In this document: positions 9,566 through 19,206 of the stretch, piece after piece
How positions within the stretch are numbered: position 1 is the stretch's first letter
How the letters are laid out: each line of letters opens with the position of its first letter
NCBI GenBank assembly: GCA_011525625.1
Contig: WYAX01000003.1
Location: 62,001-126,000 of the forward strand
DNA: 64,000 nt
From: Nitrospira defluvii
GTDB taxonomy: Bacteria; Nitrospirota; Nitrospiria; Nitrospirales; Nitrospiraceae
Direction of reading: 5' to 3'
Notes under the pieces: generated by a model
The model's input: only the letters and a program-made list of their open reading frames with translations
Told to the model about the DNA's origin: nothing
The model's database searches: none
Translations under genes and position numbers: made by a program

Positions 9566-10620
9566 ACTGCGCCGGTCCTTTCTGTCGAACGTGCCGGGAC
9601 CGCTTTACGACTCACGGCGACAACTCCGCCGGACACATTCACACGCGTCAACGCCACCGCCGCGACGCCCAGCCCCATGACCGTCAGCCCGCTTAACCCC
9701 AGGGCAAGATCCTGGGGCACGGCCATGACAAGCAGCCCGATGCCGCCCAGCAGGGCTGCGCCGAGATAACTCACCAGCACGACTTGAGGCACCGACAGTC
9801 CCCAGTGTCGCAAGCGAATCGCCATGTGATCGGGGCTACCGAGGAATATCGGCAGGCCACGGAGGAAGCGGATATACATGACAAAGAGCGTGTCGAAAAT
9901 CGGCATGCCCAGAATCAGCACCGGGGTCAGCAGCGACACGGAGTGGCCTTCGGTATACTTGCCGATCATCGACAAGGCTCCAAGCATCAACCCGATGAAC
10001 ATCGCCCCGGAATCACCCATATAAATCGACGCCGGGCGCCAGTTGTATCGAAGGAAGCCCAGGAGGCTGCCCATGAGCGCCGCGAGCATGAAGGCGATGG
10101 TCTGATCACCATTGAGCACCGCCACGACGCAGAGAAACGCGGCACTGATGATCCCCACACCGGCCGACAGCCCGTCCATGATATCCAGCAGGTTGAAGGC
10201 ATTGATGATGCCGATCATCCACAGCACCGTCAGCACGAGATCGAGCCAATCGGGAAGGGACGCGATCTCGATCCGTATGCCGCTCTTGATCAAGACGAAC
10301 ACAGCCAGGAACTGCCCCGCCAGTTTCGTGCCCGGCGAAAGCACGCCGAAATCGTCAATCAACCCCAGCATGACAATCAGGGTCCCCGACAGCACGATAC
10401 CGAGGACGTCCTGCCGGAACTCGAAGGTAAAAGCCAGACTGACGAGAAAGGCGAGATAGATCGCCAACCCGCCCAGGTACGGAACCGGCTCTCGCTGGTG
10501 CTTGAGCCGACCGTCGGGATTGTCGACGATACCGAACTTCAGCGCAGCCCGGCGCGCGATCGGCACTCCATACATCGCCAGCAGCACGGCGACGACGAAG
10601 GTCAGGGTGAGCAGAATCAT
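9562..10620 (-). CDS. WecA/MraY-like undecaprenyl-phosphate glycosyl-1-phosphate transferase
   Basis: A polytopic membrane enzyme (about ten TM segments, 352 aa) that starts a glycan by moving a sugar-1-phosphate to undecaprenyl phosphate. I start at the ATG at 10620, which overlaps the preceding stop (ATGA) and opens directly into TM1; a frame extending to 10839 adds only soluble sequence. Family motifs are present: DDFG in the Mg-binding loop, NLLDIMDGLSAGVG, and YMGDSGAMFIG. The last cytoplasmic loop reads SPDHMAIRLRHWGLS, lacking the HIHH string of E. coli WecA, so the donor sugar may differ from GlcNAc. As the only initiating transferase here, it probably founds the repeat unit exported by Wzm/Wzt. 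Confidence 0.9.
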   Translation of the reverse strand: MILLTLTFVVAVLLAMYGVPIARRAALKFGIVDNPDGRLKHQREPVPYLGGLAIYLAFLVSLAFTFEFRQDVLGIVLSGTLIVMLGLIDDFGVLSPGTKLAGQFLAVFVLIKSGIRIEIASLPDWLDLVLTVLWMIGIINAFNLLDIMDGLSAGVGIISAAFLCVVAVLNGDQTIAFMLAALMGSLLGFLRYNWRPASIYMGDSGAMFIGLMLGALSMIGKYTEGHSVSLLTPVLILGMPIFDTLFVMYIRFLRGLPIFLGSPDHMAIRLRHWGLSVPQVVLVSYLGAALLGGIGLLVMAVPQDLALGLSGLTVMGLGVAAVALTRVNVSGGVVAVSRKAVPARSTERTGAV

Positions 10621-11756
10621 CGCACCCCCGTCGAATGGCGCTGGCCAGAAACCTGGCGCTGCACAGCTTGCGGCATCGCCTGATTTGGCCTGCCCTCCGC
10701 AAACGCACGATACACATCGGCGAGCCGAGGCCCCCATAGAGCCAGGGAATATCGGGATTCCACCGTCCGCCGGCCGGCTGCTCCCATGCGCGCCCGCAGT
10801 TGCGGTAGGCCGCAGAGTGCGTGCAGTCGCTCGTACCACTCGTCTTCAGTCGACGCGAGAAAGCCGTTGTCCCCGTTCACGATGATGTCGCTGTTGACGC
10901 CGACGGGGGACGCCACCGCCGGTAGGCCGACGGCGAGATACTGGAGCAGCTTCAGCCCGCACTTGCCTCGCGCCCACTCAGTATCTTCCAACGGCATCAC
11001 ACCGATCGTGGCATCCTGAAGATCCGTCACCTCACGGCTGAAATCCCATGCTCGGAACTCGACATCGATGCCGGCTAATTTCGGCGCATGAGAACACACT
11101 ACCCGCAGCTTCACGTGATACTGCGACTGAAGCGCGCGGAGTGCCGGAACGAGTACTTGCAGGTATTTCAGGTTGTAGGCCAACCCCATCCACACAAGTG
11201 TGATGGCCTCGTCGGCATGACGAGACGAGGTCACAGCCCGACCGGCAAGCGGGACGAAGCGGTCCGTATCCACGACGGTCGGCACCACAGACACATGCGA
11301 GGAACACTGTCTGGCATAGGCAGCCAGACGATCATTGCCGACAATGACACCGGTGGCGATCTTGAGGAGCGCGGGAATCTTGGCCTCATGCCCATGGGTG
11401 AGGTAAATCGCATCGTCCATCTCGACCACAACCCGCTGTCCCAGCCGGCGCAGCACTCGTTCCACGACCGGAGGCGCGTAGGGGAACAGCGGCCCTTCAA
11501 TGACGACCAGGTCCTGCCTGTTGAGCATCAGCACAGTCCCCAGCCGTTTGAGGAATCTGGCGAGCACATACGGAATCTTCAGACAGGTCTGCAGCGCTCG
11601 AGACCGTATCTCTAGAATGGAAAAGTAGGTTTTCCCGAACAGGGGCTCCACGCGACAATCGATCCCCTCGGCCTGAAACTGAGGCAGGAACTGAAAGACG
11701 CGATAACGACTACTCGGGCCGATGCTCGAGCTTTTTGAGAAGTAGGTAACGGTCAT
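10617..11756 (-). CDS. GT4-like glycosyltransferase
   Basis: A 379-residue GT-B transferase. The N-terminus (MTVTYFSKSSSIGPSSRYRVFQFLP) has the serine-rich SSRYR loop of GT4 enzymes with few recognisable relatives; the C-terminal half has TLVWMGLAYNLKYLQVLVPAL, then KLLQYLAVGLPAVASPVGVN, the donor-binding region. A basic tail (QRQVSGQRHSTGVR) extends past the fold. The start at 11756 follows a 192-bp gap, the largest between 10 and 19 kb, so a secondary promoter could lie there, although I see no convincing -35/-10 pair. The stop overlaps the wecA-like start. Confidence 0.85.
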   Translation of the reverse strand: MTVTYFSKSSSIGPSSRYRVFQFLPQFQAEGIDCRVEPLFGKTYFSILEIRSRALQTCLKIPYVLARFLKRLGTVLMLNRQDLVVIEGPLFPYAPPVVERVLRRLGQRVVVEMDDAIYLTHGHEAKIPALLKIATGVIVGNDRLAAYARQCSSHVSVVPTVVDTDRFVPLAGRAVTSSRHADEAITLVWMGLAYNLKYLQVLVPALRALQSQYHVKLRVVCSHAPKLAGIDVEFRAWDFSREVTDLQDATIGVMPLEDTEWARGKCGLKLLQYLAVGLPAVASPVGVNSDIIVNGDNGFLASTEDEWYERLHALCGLPQLRARMGAAGRRTVESRYSLALWGPRLADVYRAFAEGRPNQAMPQAVQRQVSGQRHSTGVR

Positions 11757-11948
11757 GGCACGCGTGGCGCCTGTGGCCTCGAAGTCTCAAGCAGTTGTGC
11801 GGACGGACCCGACTACTGAAATAGTACCGGAGTTCCCCGGCAAGGATAGGTTTTTCGATGTTTCTGCGCGTGCAGGAGAAGCTCGCAACTGGGGAAATCA
11901 CTCCTCTGGGAGGGAAACGGCCACAGCCGGCATCCCTCCATGCTTCGA

Positions 11949-13766
11949 TCAGGCACGAAGGCGGCGAACGAATGAGTGATGCCACTCCGCTAACATGACA
12001 AGGGCAAACAGCAGTCGCTCGTTCGGCCGTGGGGCGGCCAACTCTCGCTCAACCAGAGACGCCGCGGCCGCCGCATCGAAGGCGGGAATGCGCGACAATT
12101 CGAAATACGATCGACAATCGTCTACCCGTGCGAACCACTGCTGCAACCACCGCCTCATCGGCAGAACAAAGCCCTGTTTGCGTCGCTGGACAATCTCGGG
12201 CGGCAGCAGCAATGCGGCAACCTCACGCAACGCGACCTTGCTGCGGGTGGCGGTCATCCGCTGAGAATCCGGCAATCGAAGGGCCGTTTCCGCCAAAGTA
12301 GGAGACAGAAACGGAGCCCGTCCTTCGAGACTGTTGGCCATGGCCATGCGATCCAACTTGACCAGCAGATCATCAGGCAACCACGTCAGGATGTCGGCAA
12401 GTGTCGCCCGCTGCAGCGAACTGTCCGCCCGCGCCAGCATACACCGGAATGAATCCTCCCAGGGGTCTGACTCAGGCATATGCCCGCCCAGTATCCTCTG
12501 TCGGCCTGCTGCATCCATCACAAGCGGAAACCCGGAGGGCGTCACCGGCTGAATGTTCTGACAAAGCCGTTGAAGCGGAGCCGCAACCGCCCGGCCGCCG
12601 ATCCATTCTTGAACTCGAAATCGCCATGAACGCCGCGGCAACATGCCCCCGTAGTAGTCGTATCCTGCGAAGAGCTCATCCGCACCTTCTCCGGACAACA
12701 CCACCGTGACATGTCGCTTCGCTTCCCGACACAACCAATATGTCGGAAGCAGCGCCTGATCGCCGTTCGGCTCGTCGAGGGCCTCGACAACCGTCGGTAG
12801 TAGTTCATGAAATGCCGTTTCATCAAACGTGAAATGATGATGCGAGGCCCCGACCGCACGAGCCACCGTCTGGGCATGGACCGACTCGTCACAGCGCGCA
12901 TCCTTGAATCCCATCGAAAACGTATCGATCGCAGGATGGTGCTTCGCCGCGACAGCCGCCACGATCGAGCTGTCGATTCCCCCTGAGAGGAACACGCCCA
13001 CCGGAACATCGGCGACCAACCGACTCGCCACAGCAGATTCAATGCGAGCAAGCAGGTCGAGCGACGTCACCGGGGCGATCGGCGTGAGCGCCGGTCGATA
13101 ATACGTCTCCAGGCTCACGGCACACGTGTCGAGAGACAGGGTCAACCGTTCTCCCGGCAACAGGCGGTGAATGCCCTTAAACATCGTGCGGCGTCCAGGC
13201 ACATAATGCAGTGCCAGGTATCGATCCACACTTCCCGGATCGATATCGAGGTTCACCCATGGCAACAGGGCCAATGCGGTGGTATTTGAGCTGTAGGCAA
13301 ACCGCTCACCGACCTGGCTATAGAACAACGGCTTCTCCCCGAACCGATCACGCGCCAGGTGCAATCGACGTGTCCGCCGGTCGAGAATGGCAAGGGCATA
13401 CATACCGTCGAGCTTTGCCAGCAGGCCCTCTATACCCCAGTGATCGTAACCGTGGGCCAACACTTCCGTATCGCTGGACGACGTAAAGCGCACACCGCTC
13501 CGCTCCAGCTCGCGGCGAAGATCGGCATGGTTGTAAATTTCTCCGTTTTGAAACGCCACGACCTGGCCATCGCGACTCAGCAGGGGCTGGCCGCCCCCCT
13601 CCACATCGATCACCGCGAGCCGCCGCATCCCCATGGCGAGATTATCCTGAATATACTGCCCCGCCCCGTCTGGACCGCGCGCTTCCATGGTCGCCAGTAG
13701 GCGCGACAGAAGATGGCGCGCCCGTTGGGGTTCCATGCGATCGCATACGCCGACAATGCCGCACAT
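11949..13766 (-). CDS. asnB: Asparagine-synthase-like glutamine amidotransferase
   Basis: I start at the ATG at 13766, preceded by GAGGGGG, because the enzyme must begin MCGIVG so that Met removal exposes the catalytic Cys2; the longer frame is spurious. The glutaminase domain (to about residue 190) contains NGEIYNH and SSSDTEV; the synthetase domain has the ATP-pyrophosphatase loop SGGIDSS at 261-267 and LSGEGADELFAGYDYY. Length 605 aa is usual for the AsnB/exosortase-associated group. In a glycan operon such an enzyme may amidate a uronic acid or other sugar carboxylate instead of making free asparagine; that is inference. Methyltransferase upstream 17 bp away, GT downstream. Confidence 0.88.
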   Translation of the reverse strand: MCGIVGVCDRMEPQRARHLLSRLLATMEARGPDGAGQYIQDNLAMGMRRLAVIDVEGGGQPLLSRDGQVVAFQNGEIYNHADLRRELERSGVRFTSSSDTEVLAHGYDHWGIEGLLAKLDGMYALAILDRRTRRLHLARDRFGEKPLFYSQVGERFAYSSNTTALALLPWVNLDIDPGSVDRYLALHYVPGRRTMFKGIHRLLPGERLTLSLDTCAVSLETYYRPALTPIAPVTSLDLLARIESAVASRLVADVPVGVFLSGGIDSSIVAAVAAKHHPAIDTFSMGFKDARCDESVHAQTVARAVGASHHHFTFDETAFHELLPTVVEALDEPNGDQALLPTYWLCREAKRHVTVVLSGEGADELFAGYDYYGGMLPRRSWRFRVQEWIGGRAVAAPLQRLCQNIQPVTPSGFPLVMDAAGRQRILGGHMPESDPWEDSFRCMLARADSSLQRATLADILTWLPDDLLVKLDRMAMANSLEGRAPFLSPTLAETALRLPDSQRMTATRSKVALREVAALLLPPEIVQRRKQGFVLPMRRWLQQWFARVDDCRSYFELSRIPAFDAAAAASLVERELAAPRPNERLLFALVMLAEWHHSFVRRLRA

Positions 13767-13782
13767 GCGCCGTTGCCCCCTC

Positions 13783-14883
13783 TTATGCCGGACGTCGAGT
13801 ACCCGACGCCGGCTTTTGGCAGATGAGGAACACAAAATCGGATGGGAGGAGGCTGCCTTTGACCAGCAGATCTTCCAGGAGGAGAATCAATCGTACAATC
13901 GAGTCGAAATCGCGCTTTCCCTGATTAGCCCATTCAGTGCGCAACAAGGGATGGAGTTGATGCAACAGCGTACCGTTGTACCATCGTTCGTATCGCACAT
14001 CGAAATGCCGCTTCACTAACGGATAGACCTCGGACGACCGCACGGCCTCCGACGGATCGCAGGCCAACATGCTCTCGACCGTGGGACGCTCGAATCTGGT
14101 GTTCCTCCCGTCGCGCAAATATGCCGGGTCGATGGCACGTAGCACCTGGTTGGCGATCTCAATCTGCCGATCGGTCCACTGAAACCGGTCTGGACCGATA
14201 AATTCCACCACGACGAAGTAGCCGTCCGGCGTCAACGCGCCCTGCACCGCCGACAGCAGCCGCTCCAGATTGGTCGTGTGATGCAACGCGCCCGTCGACA
14301 AGATGAGATCGAATGTGCCGTCGACCGTGAGGTTGTTCACATCTCCGACCTCAAAGCGATATTGATCCTGTGTCGCTCCGGCCGATTCAAACCTAGCCCT
14401 CGCCTGTGCGATCGCGCCCGCAGAAATATCCACCCCGCTCACGTATCGGACCTTGCCCGAGGCATACAACTGAATCTCATGGGCGCCGTCACCGCAACAC
14501 ACGCTGAGGGAGCGCTCAAATGTGCGTTGCGCGAAATACTCGTGTAACAGCCACCCCAGCCAATGCGTGGGGGCATCCGTCATCAACCGATAGGTCGACT
14601 CCTCGACCAACTTGTTGTTCAGCCAATAGGAGTTGTCCGCTCGCATGGCTTGAAACTGTTGCCCCCAATAGTCGGACACACGGTGTTCGTCGTCTCCGTC
14701 TTGGCCGGGAGCCACAGGTACAGATTCGTGACGCGGCCGAATGCTCGCGCGGAGCTTTTTGAGGATCGGCAGCAACCCGAGCCGCCGCACTCCGGGGAGC
14801 AACAGATTCCGCAATCGCTGTTCCACGACGTCCGCTCCCAACATCACCCTCTCATACCGGACCAGCCAGATCGATCGTTCCAT
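13783..14883 (-). CDS. Class I SAM-dependent methyltransferase
   Basis: The core has motif I SVCCGDGAHEIQL (about residues 127-138 from the ATG at 14883), an acidic end of beta-2 (VSGVDIS), motif II FDLILSTGALHHT and GYFVVVEFIGP. A 90-residue N-terminal region with a basic amphipathic stretch and a 150-residue C-terminal extension enlarge it beyond the minimal fold. A GTG at 14952, 5 bp after the preceding stop, would add 23 residues; I prefer the ATG because the extra segment is poor in structure, but no strong Shine-Dalgarno decides it. Probably methylates a glycan residue; one of four methyltransferases in this operon. Confidence 0.82.
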   Translation of the reverse strand: MERSIWLVRYERVMLGADVVEQRLRNLLLPGVRRLGLLPILKKLRASIRPRHESVPVAPGQDGDDEHRVSDYWGQQFQAMRADNSYWLNNKLVEESTYRLMTDAPTHWLGWLLHEYFAQRTFERSLSVCCGDGAHEIQLYASGKVRYVSGVDISAGAIAQARARFESAGATQDQYRFEVGDVNNLTVDGTFDLILSTGALHHTTNLERLLSAVQGALTPDGYFVVVEFIGPDRFQWTDRQIEIANQVLRAIDPAYLRDGRNTRFERPTVESMLACDPSEAVRSSEVYPLVKRHFDVRYERWYNGTLLHQLHPLLRTEWANQGKRDFDSIVRLILLLEDLLVKGSLLPSDFVFLICQKPASGTRRPA

Positions 14884-14957
14884 CGTGCTCGTTGCTTCGC
14901 CATGGCGGCAATTCCGGCTTCTGCACTGACGCGGTGCATTCGTTTCGACCACAACGA

Positions 14958-16097
14958 CTACTGCGGACGACGCCCTTCAAAGTAGAATCCAGCCGCCAAG
15001 GTAGTTCGTCCGACCTCGCCCAGACACTCATCGAATTCGCCGGCACCCGCCGCCAACTGCTTCCGCCACTTCGCGATGGTGTTGCGCCATGTTCTGGAGG
15101 TGAGAAACGGCGCAATGGCGTCGAATTGCATCAAGAGGCTTGCCGAAGGCTGCTGATAGGTCTTGATACCGCAACGGATCTCTTCGAACGGCGCCATCAC
15201 CCTTCGCAATCCATGCTGCGTCATGTTGAAAAAGTGCCATGGATCGCCGTGCAGGGGCTGCATGAACGCCGTATCGAGGTGAATGAGGCCGCCCGGCCTG
15301 AGGATGCGACAGAGCTCCCGTGCCGTGAAGTGCGGATCCTGTAAATGCTCGAACACCGCCTGACTTACCACGGCATCGAAGGTCTGATCCCGGAATGGCA
15401 ATCGGCCGCGCGTACAGACCAGATCCGTCCACTGGTACTGAACCGCATCCAGGTACACAACGTGGGGGCGCAGGAGATCCTTGGGAGTATGGCCGGCCCC
15501 GAAATCGAGAACCAGGCCCGCTCGATGGCGCCCTAGAATGTCGAGCACCTCCGAGGAATAGGGATGGGTATTGGTCTGCTCACTCAGATGAAGACATGGT
15601 GTTCCTTCTGCCTGGAGGAAATGAGGCACGCCCCCACGCAACGGAATCGACATCCCGCAGCGTGGACAGCCCCAGTCGGTCTCATGCTTGGCGAGCGAGG
15701 AACGGCATTCTGGACATACCAGCAGATCGAAGAGCGCAAAGGACCGATCACGAAGGGCCGGCCGGCGATAGGGTCCGACGGCAAACCGTCGCCGAAAGAG
15801 TTCCCGGTCTTGCTCCGCGGCGTCGCACACCGCGACGTCGAGTTCCGGCCGTTGCTCGTATTCCCCCACCAACACATCGCCTTGAAATCCGCTGATCATA
15901 GATTGCGACTGCGACGGATAGACCGACGACACATCCGGTCTGATGCTGCCCCACTCGAGGAGCGCCTCTCGCTTGCCGTTACAGGCGACATAGAGCTCCG
16001 GCCGGCGACCATGGTCCGGAATATACCAGCCGGAAAATCGTGCAATGGTGTCCAACCTGTCCCCAAGCGGCGTCTCCAAATTAAACTTCGCCTTCAT
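14958..16097 (-). CDS. Methyltransferase with N-terminal glycan-associated domain and zinc ribbon
   Basis: The ATG at 16097 overlaps the preceding stop (ATGA). Residues 10-90 form a small domain often found attached to glycosyltransferases (GWYIPDHGRRPELYVACNGK ... RPDVSSVYP ... GFQGDVLVGE). Residues 128-147 hold four cysteines (CPEC...CPRC) resembling a Trm112-type zinc ribbon, followed by the phrase GVPHFL. The SAM domain begins at about 194 with LVLDFGAGHTPKDLL and has FDAVVSQAVFEHLQDP. The three-part layout suggests a methyltransferase acting on a specific carrier-bound sugar. The C-terminus ends FYFEGRRPQ. Confidence 0.85.
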   Translation of the reverse strand: MKAKFNLETPLGDRLDTIARFSGWYIPDHGRRPELYVACNGKREALLEWGSIRPDVSSVYPSQSQSMISGFQGDVLVGEYEQRPELDVAVCDAAEQDRELFRRRFAVGPYRRPALRDRSFALFDLLVCPECRSSLAKHETDWGCPRCGMSIPLRGGVPHFLQAEGTPCLHLSEQTNTHPYSSEVLDILGRHRAGLVLDFGAGHTPKDLLRPHVVYLDAVQYQWTDLVCTRGRLPFRDQTFDAVVSQAVFEHLQDPHFTARELCRILRPGGLIHLDTAFMQPLHGDPWHFFNMTQHGLRRVMAPFEEIRCGIKTYQQPSASLLMQFDAIAPFLTSRTWRNTIAKWRKQLAAGAGEFDECLGEVGRTTLAAGFYFEGRRPQ

Positions 16098-19000
16098 GCT
16101 GTCTGTCCCCCGCTGCTCAACCACGCTTCGGCAAACACCTCGGCATAACCATCCACCATCTCCTCGAAACTGGTCCCCATCGCCAACACACTGGCACTCT
16201 TCTCGCCCATACGTGACCGGAGTCCGTCATCAGAAAGTAATCTATGGAGATGCGCCGCCAGCTCCTCCGCGTCACCCGGTTCATAGAACAAGGCATTCAC
16301 CCCTTCACGAACTTGCTCCCGAATACCGAACACCGGAGTGGTGACGATCGGCAAGCCGTAGGCCATCGCTTCCAACACCACCCGCGGATAACTTTCCACC
16401 TTCGAGGTACACAGGAAGAGATCTGCGGCACGGTAGTAGGGCGTGGTGTGGCGAGTCTCCGGCACAATATGCACCCGGCTTCGCAGAACGCGCGGGAGTT
16501 CGTTCGTCAATGCGTGTAACGTCCTACTGTATTCACTCGGCCGATCGCCGACGATGTACCAACGCACCCGCTCGCAGCATTCAGCCGGAAGCCGGGAGAG
16601 GGCCTTGATCAAATCCTGCTGCCCCTTCCGTGCACACACCGTTCCCAGCAACAGCACGACGACCTCGCCGTCCTGTGCCCCGATAGACGTGCGGGCCTTT
16701 GACTGAGACCACTCCCGGAAAGCCTGTTCGATGCGCGTGCAATCTAATCCGTTACGGATCACCGTGAAATTGTGACGAGTGTTGAGAGCTGCATAGGCAT
16801 CGCGCGTGGCATCTGAGACAAAGACCACCCGGTAGGGCCACGCAAAGCAATCGTAGGCCTTTTGGATGACTCCGTCAGGCAAATAATCGAAATACGTCTG
16901 CCAGGGTTCGCTCTCTCTTGGATTCCAGACCGCCGGCAGACCGGCTTCGCGCGCCGCCGCCACGGCATAAAAACTCTGCAGCGTATTGGCATAGACCAAT
17001 TCAGCCCCCCACGAGAGGCACTTCTGAGAAAAAGCGCGTACCGCCGCTTCGTACTCGCTCAGATTCGTGACACCCCAGAGCGGGTGCCGATCGACCATGA
17101 CAGGAATACCTTGTTCTTCATAAAAAGACCGCAAGGGTCCGTCGACGGGGGAAAAGACAATGGGCGCAATGACGCGCCGCCTGACCAATTCCTTCGTCAA
17201 CTCATACTGGCTCCACGGCGCGCCCTCGCAATTCAAGCTTAACGCCGTCATGACGATCGGGATCGGCTTCTGCCGCCGCGCGGCAATCGTCCGAGGAATC
17301 ACATTGAACTGTTCGTCCGTAAGAGACAAATGCGGGCTATACCACGGATCTCTCCGATGCCTGTACGTCTGTTTGAAAGCGGCCACCTCCGCCGGGTCGT
17401 CCCGAAAGCCCCTCGAATATCCCTCATAATGATTGAGCTGTGCATCAGGGCAGTAGACGCACCGATATCCCCGGTCGACGAGTCGGTAGCAAAAGTCGAC
17501 GTCGTTGTAGGCCACGCCGAACTCTGCCTCGTTGAAGCCGCCGAGTTCCAAAAATCGCCGACGTGAGGTGAGAAGACACGCAGCGGTGACGGCTGAATAA
17601 TTGCGGACCACTGACGCATAGGCGAGATACCCGTGCTCCCATGACGGAGTCAATTTGAATGCAGGCCCGGCCAGGCCATGGTACAGGCCATGGATCACAC
17701 CCGCGTGCTGAATGCGCCCGTCGGCAAACATGAGCTTGGCGCCGACGGCGCCGACGGCGGGCATTTGCGCATACCCGACCATCTGGCTCAACCAGCGCGG
17801 AGCTTTCACTTCCGTGTCGTTGTTCAAGAACAGGACAAAATTCCCGCTGACCTGCTCCACTGCGCGATTATTGATCGCCGAAAAATTGAATCGACCGGAC
17901 GGGTTCCCGATGCGAAGCACGCGATGAGGAAGCGACGCGAGATAGGCCGTCGTCTCCGGATCGTCACTTTCGTTGTCGATGATCACGACCTCATAATTCC
18001 GATAGGTCGTCTTTTTGAGGGACTCGACACATTGACGCAAGATGGAGGCCTGGTTCTTGGTTGGAATGAGAATCGTGACGCTCGGTCCGTCGTCAGGAAA
18101 CTCATGTGCGTAAATCCCCAAATGCCCGGCGGAGGCAAACTCGGGCTGAGTGACCCGAGCCACGATGCCGCGTCGCTCGAACGCCTCGGCAACGGCACGT
18201 CGTCCCGCTTCGAGACTGGCAGGCTTTGCAGCACCGCTGGTGGCGGTCGATCCCGGTAAGGCCCGCCAATGGTAGAGTACTTTCGGAATATGTCCGACAG
18301 CGCTGGTCCGCTCGGCGACGCGGAGCGCCAGGTCGTAATCTTGAGCCCCTTCAAATCCAGTCCGCATGGCCCCGACGGCATGAAACAGCGTCCGTCGCAC
18401 GACGAACACATGGCTCAGATACATATAGGAGAGCAGCAGTTCCGGCGACCAATCGGGTTTGAATTGCGGTGCGTAGCGTCTGCCGGACAGATCGATCTTA
18501 TCGTCGTCCGAATACAGCGCATCCACGCCTGGGTGTTCGGCCAGATACCAGATGACCTCTCCCACTGCATCCGGGGCCAATTCATCATCATGGTCCAGAA
18601 AGAGAAGGAACTCCCCGCTTGCCAGCGCCACGGCAGAATTCGTCGCCTCGCTGATATTGACGTTCCGCTGCAGGTAGGTGACCTGAATTCTGGGGTCGGC
18701 GGCACGCCACCGTTCCAGTTCGGCGCGCAGGGCCGGATTCGTACTGCAATCATCGGCGATGCAGAGCTCCCATTCCCCACAGGCCTGCGCTCGTACCGAT
18801 TCGATGGCTCTGGTGAGACACTCAAGCGGCGGATTGTGCACGGGCATGATCAACGACAGCCTCGGCAACCGGCCCGTATGGAGACTCAGGCGATCCAGCA
18901 ATTCGTCCTGCCGCCGCTGATTCCAGGTATTGACCCGCAACCACGCCTCGTAGGGCGGCAGAATCGGCTCAATCGTTTTGGGCGCAGGAGATGTTCTCTG

Positions 19001-19150
19001 GGAAAGAATCTTGAAACGGAACAAAGCCTTTCGAAGCAGGTCGGACACCTCGACCGTCCTGGGGAGACGTCCATGGCGGCGGTACCACGAGACACCCTCC
19101 AGGAGGGAGAACCGCGCGAATCGGAGGGTTTTCACCGCACGTTGCAGCAT
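16094..19150 (-). CDS. Three-domain glycosyltransferase (GT2-GT2-GT4)
   Basis: This 1018-residue chain holds three catalytic folds. Residues 97-310 are a GT2 domain (LSLIMPVHNP, LFLDHDDEL as DXD). Residues 355-600 are a second GT2 domain (VTILIPTKNQ, VIIDNESDD, FLNNDTEV, NDVDFCYRL). Residues 640-1005 are GT4 (VRWYIVGDRPSEY, KVESYPRVVLEAMAYGLP). The N-terminal 60 residues are basic and amphipathic, which would place it at the inner membrane. It could add two or three successive sugars and thus build most of the repeat unit in one polypeptide. The downstream methyltransferase overlaps its stop by 4 bp. Multi-domain enzymes of this order are known from LPS and capsule loci; specificity is unknown. 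Confidence 0.9.
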   Translation of the reverse strand: MLQRAVKTLRFARFSLLEGVSWYRRHGRLPRTVEVSDLLRKALFRFKILSQRTSPAPKTIEPILPPYEAWLRVNTWNQRRQDELLDRLSLHTGRLPRLSLIMPVHNPPLECLTRAIESVRAQACGEWELCIADDCSTNPALRAELERWRAADPRIQVTYLQRNVNISEATNSAVALASGEFLLFLDHDDELAPDAVGEVIWYLAEHPGVDALYSDDDKIDLSGRRYAPQFKPDWSPELLLSYMYLSHVFVVRRTLFHAVGAMRTGFEGAQDYDLALRVAERTSAVGHIPKVLYHWRALPGSTATSGAAKPASLEAGRRAVAEAFERRGIVARVTQPEFASAGHLGIYAHEFPDDGPSVTILIPTKNQASILRQCVESLKKTTYRNYEVVIIDNESDDPETTAYLASLPHRVLRIGNPSGRFNFSAINNRAVEQVSGNFVLFLNNDTEVKAPRWLSQMVGYAQMPAVGAVGAKLMFADGRIQHAGVIHGLYHGLAGPAFKLTPSWEHGYLAYASVVRNYSAVTAACLLTSRRRFLELGGFNEAEFGVAYNDVDFCYRLVDRGYRCVYCPDAQLNHYEGYSRGFRDDPAEVAAFKQTYRHRRDPWYSPHLSLTDEQFNVIPRTIAARRQKPIPIVMTALSLNCEGAPWSQYELTKELVRRRVIAPIVFSPVDGPLRSFYEEQGIPVMVDRHPLWGVTNLSEYEAAVRAFSQKCLSWGAELVYANTLQSFYAVAAAREAGLPAVWNPRESEPWQTYFDYLPDGVIQKAYDCFAWPYRVVFVSDATRDAYAALNTRHNFTVIRNGLDCTRIEQAFREWSQSKARTSIGAQDGEVVVLLLGTVCARKGQQDLIKALSRLPAECCERVRWYIVGDRPSEYSRTLHALTNELPRVLRSRVHIVPETRHTTPYYRAADLFLCTSKVESYPRVVLEAMAYGLPIVTTPVFGIREQVREGVNALFYEPGDAEELAAHLHRLLSDDGLRSRMGEKSASVLAMGTSFEEMVDGYAEVFAEAWLSSGGQTA

Positions 19151-19206
19151 AGAGGCCCTGAACCCGCTGTGTCAGACAACATGAGCACCCTATAGGGGGC
19201 AAAGAC

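Noticed and set aside
9562-10839. Longer WecA-like protein starting at 10839
   Set aside because: The extra 73 residues lie in the end of the upstream glycosyltransferase gene; the ATG at 10620 overlaps that stop and starts at TM1.
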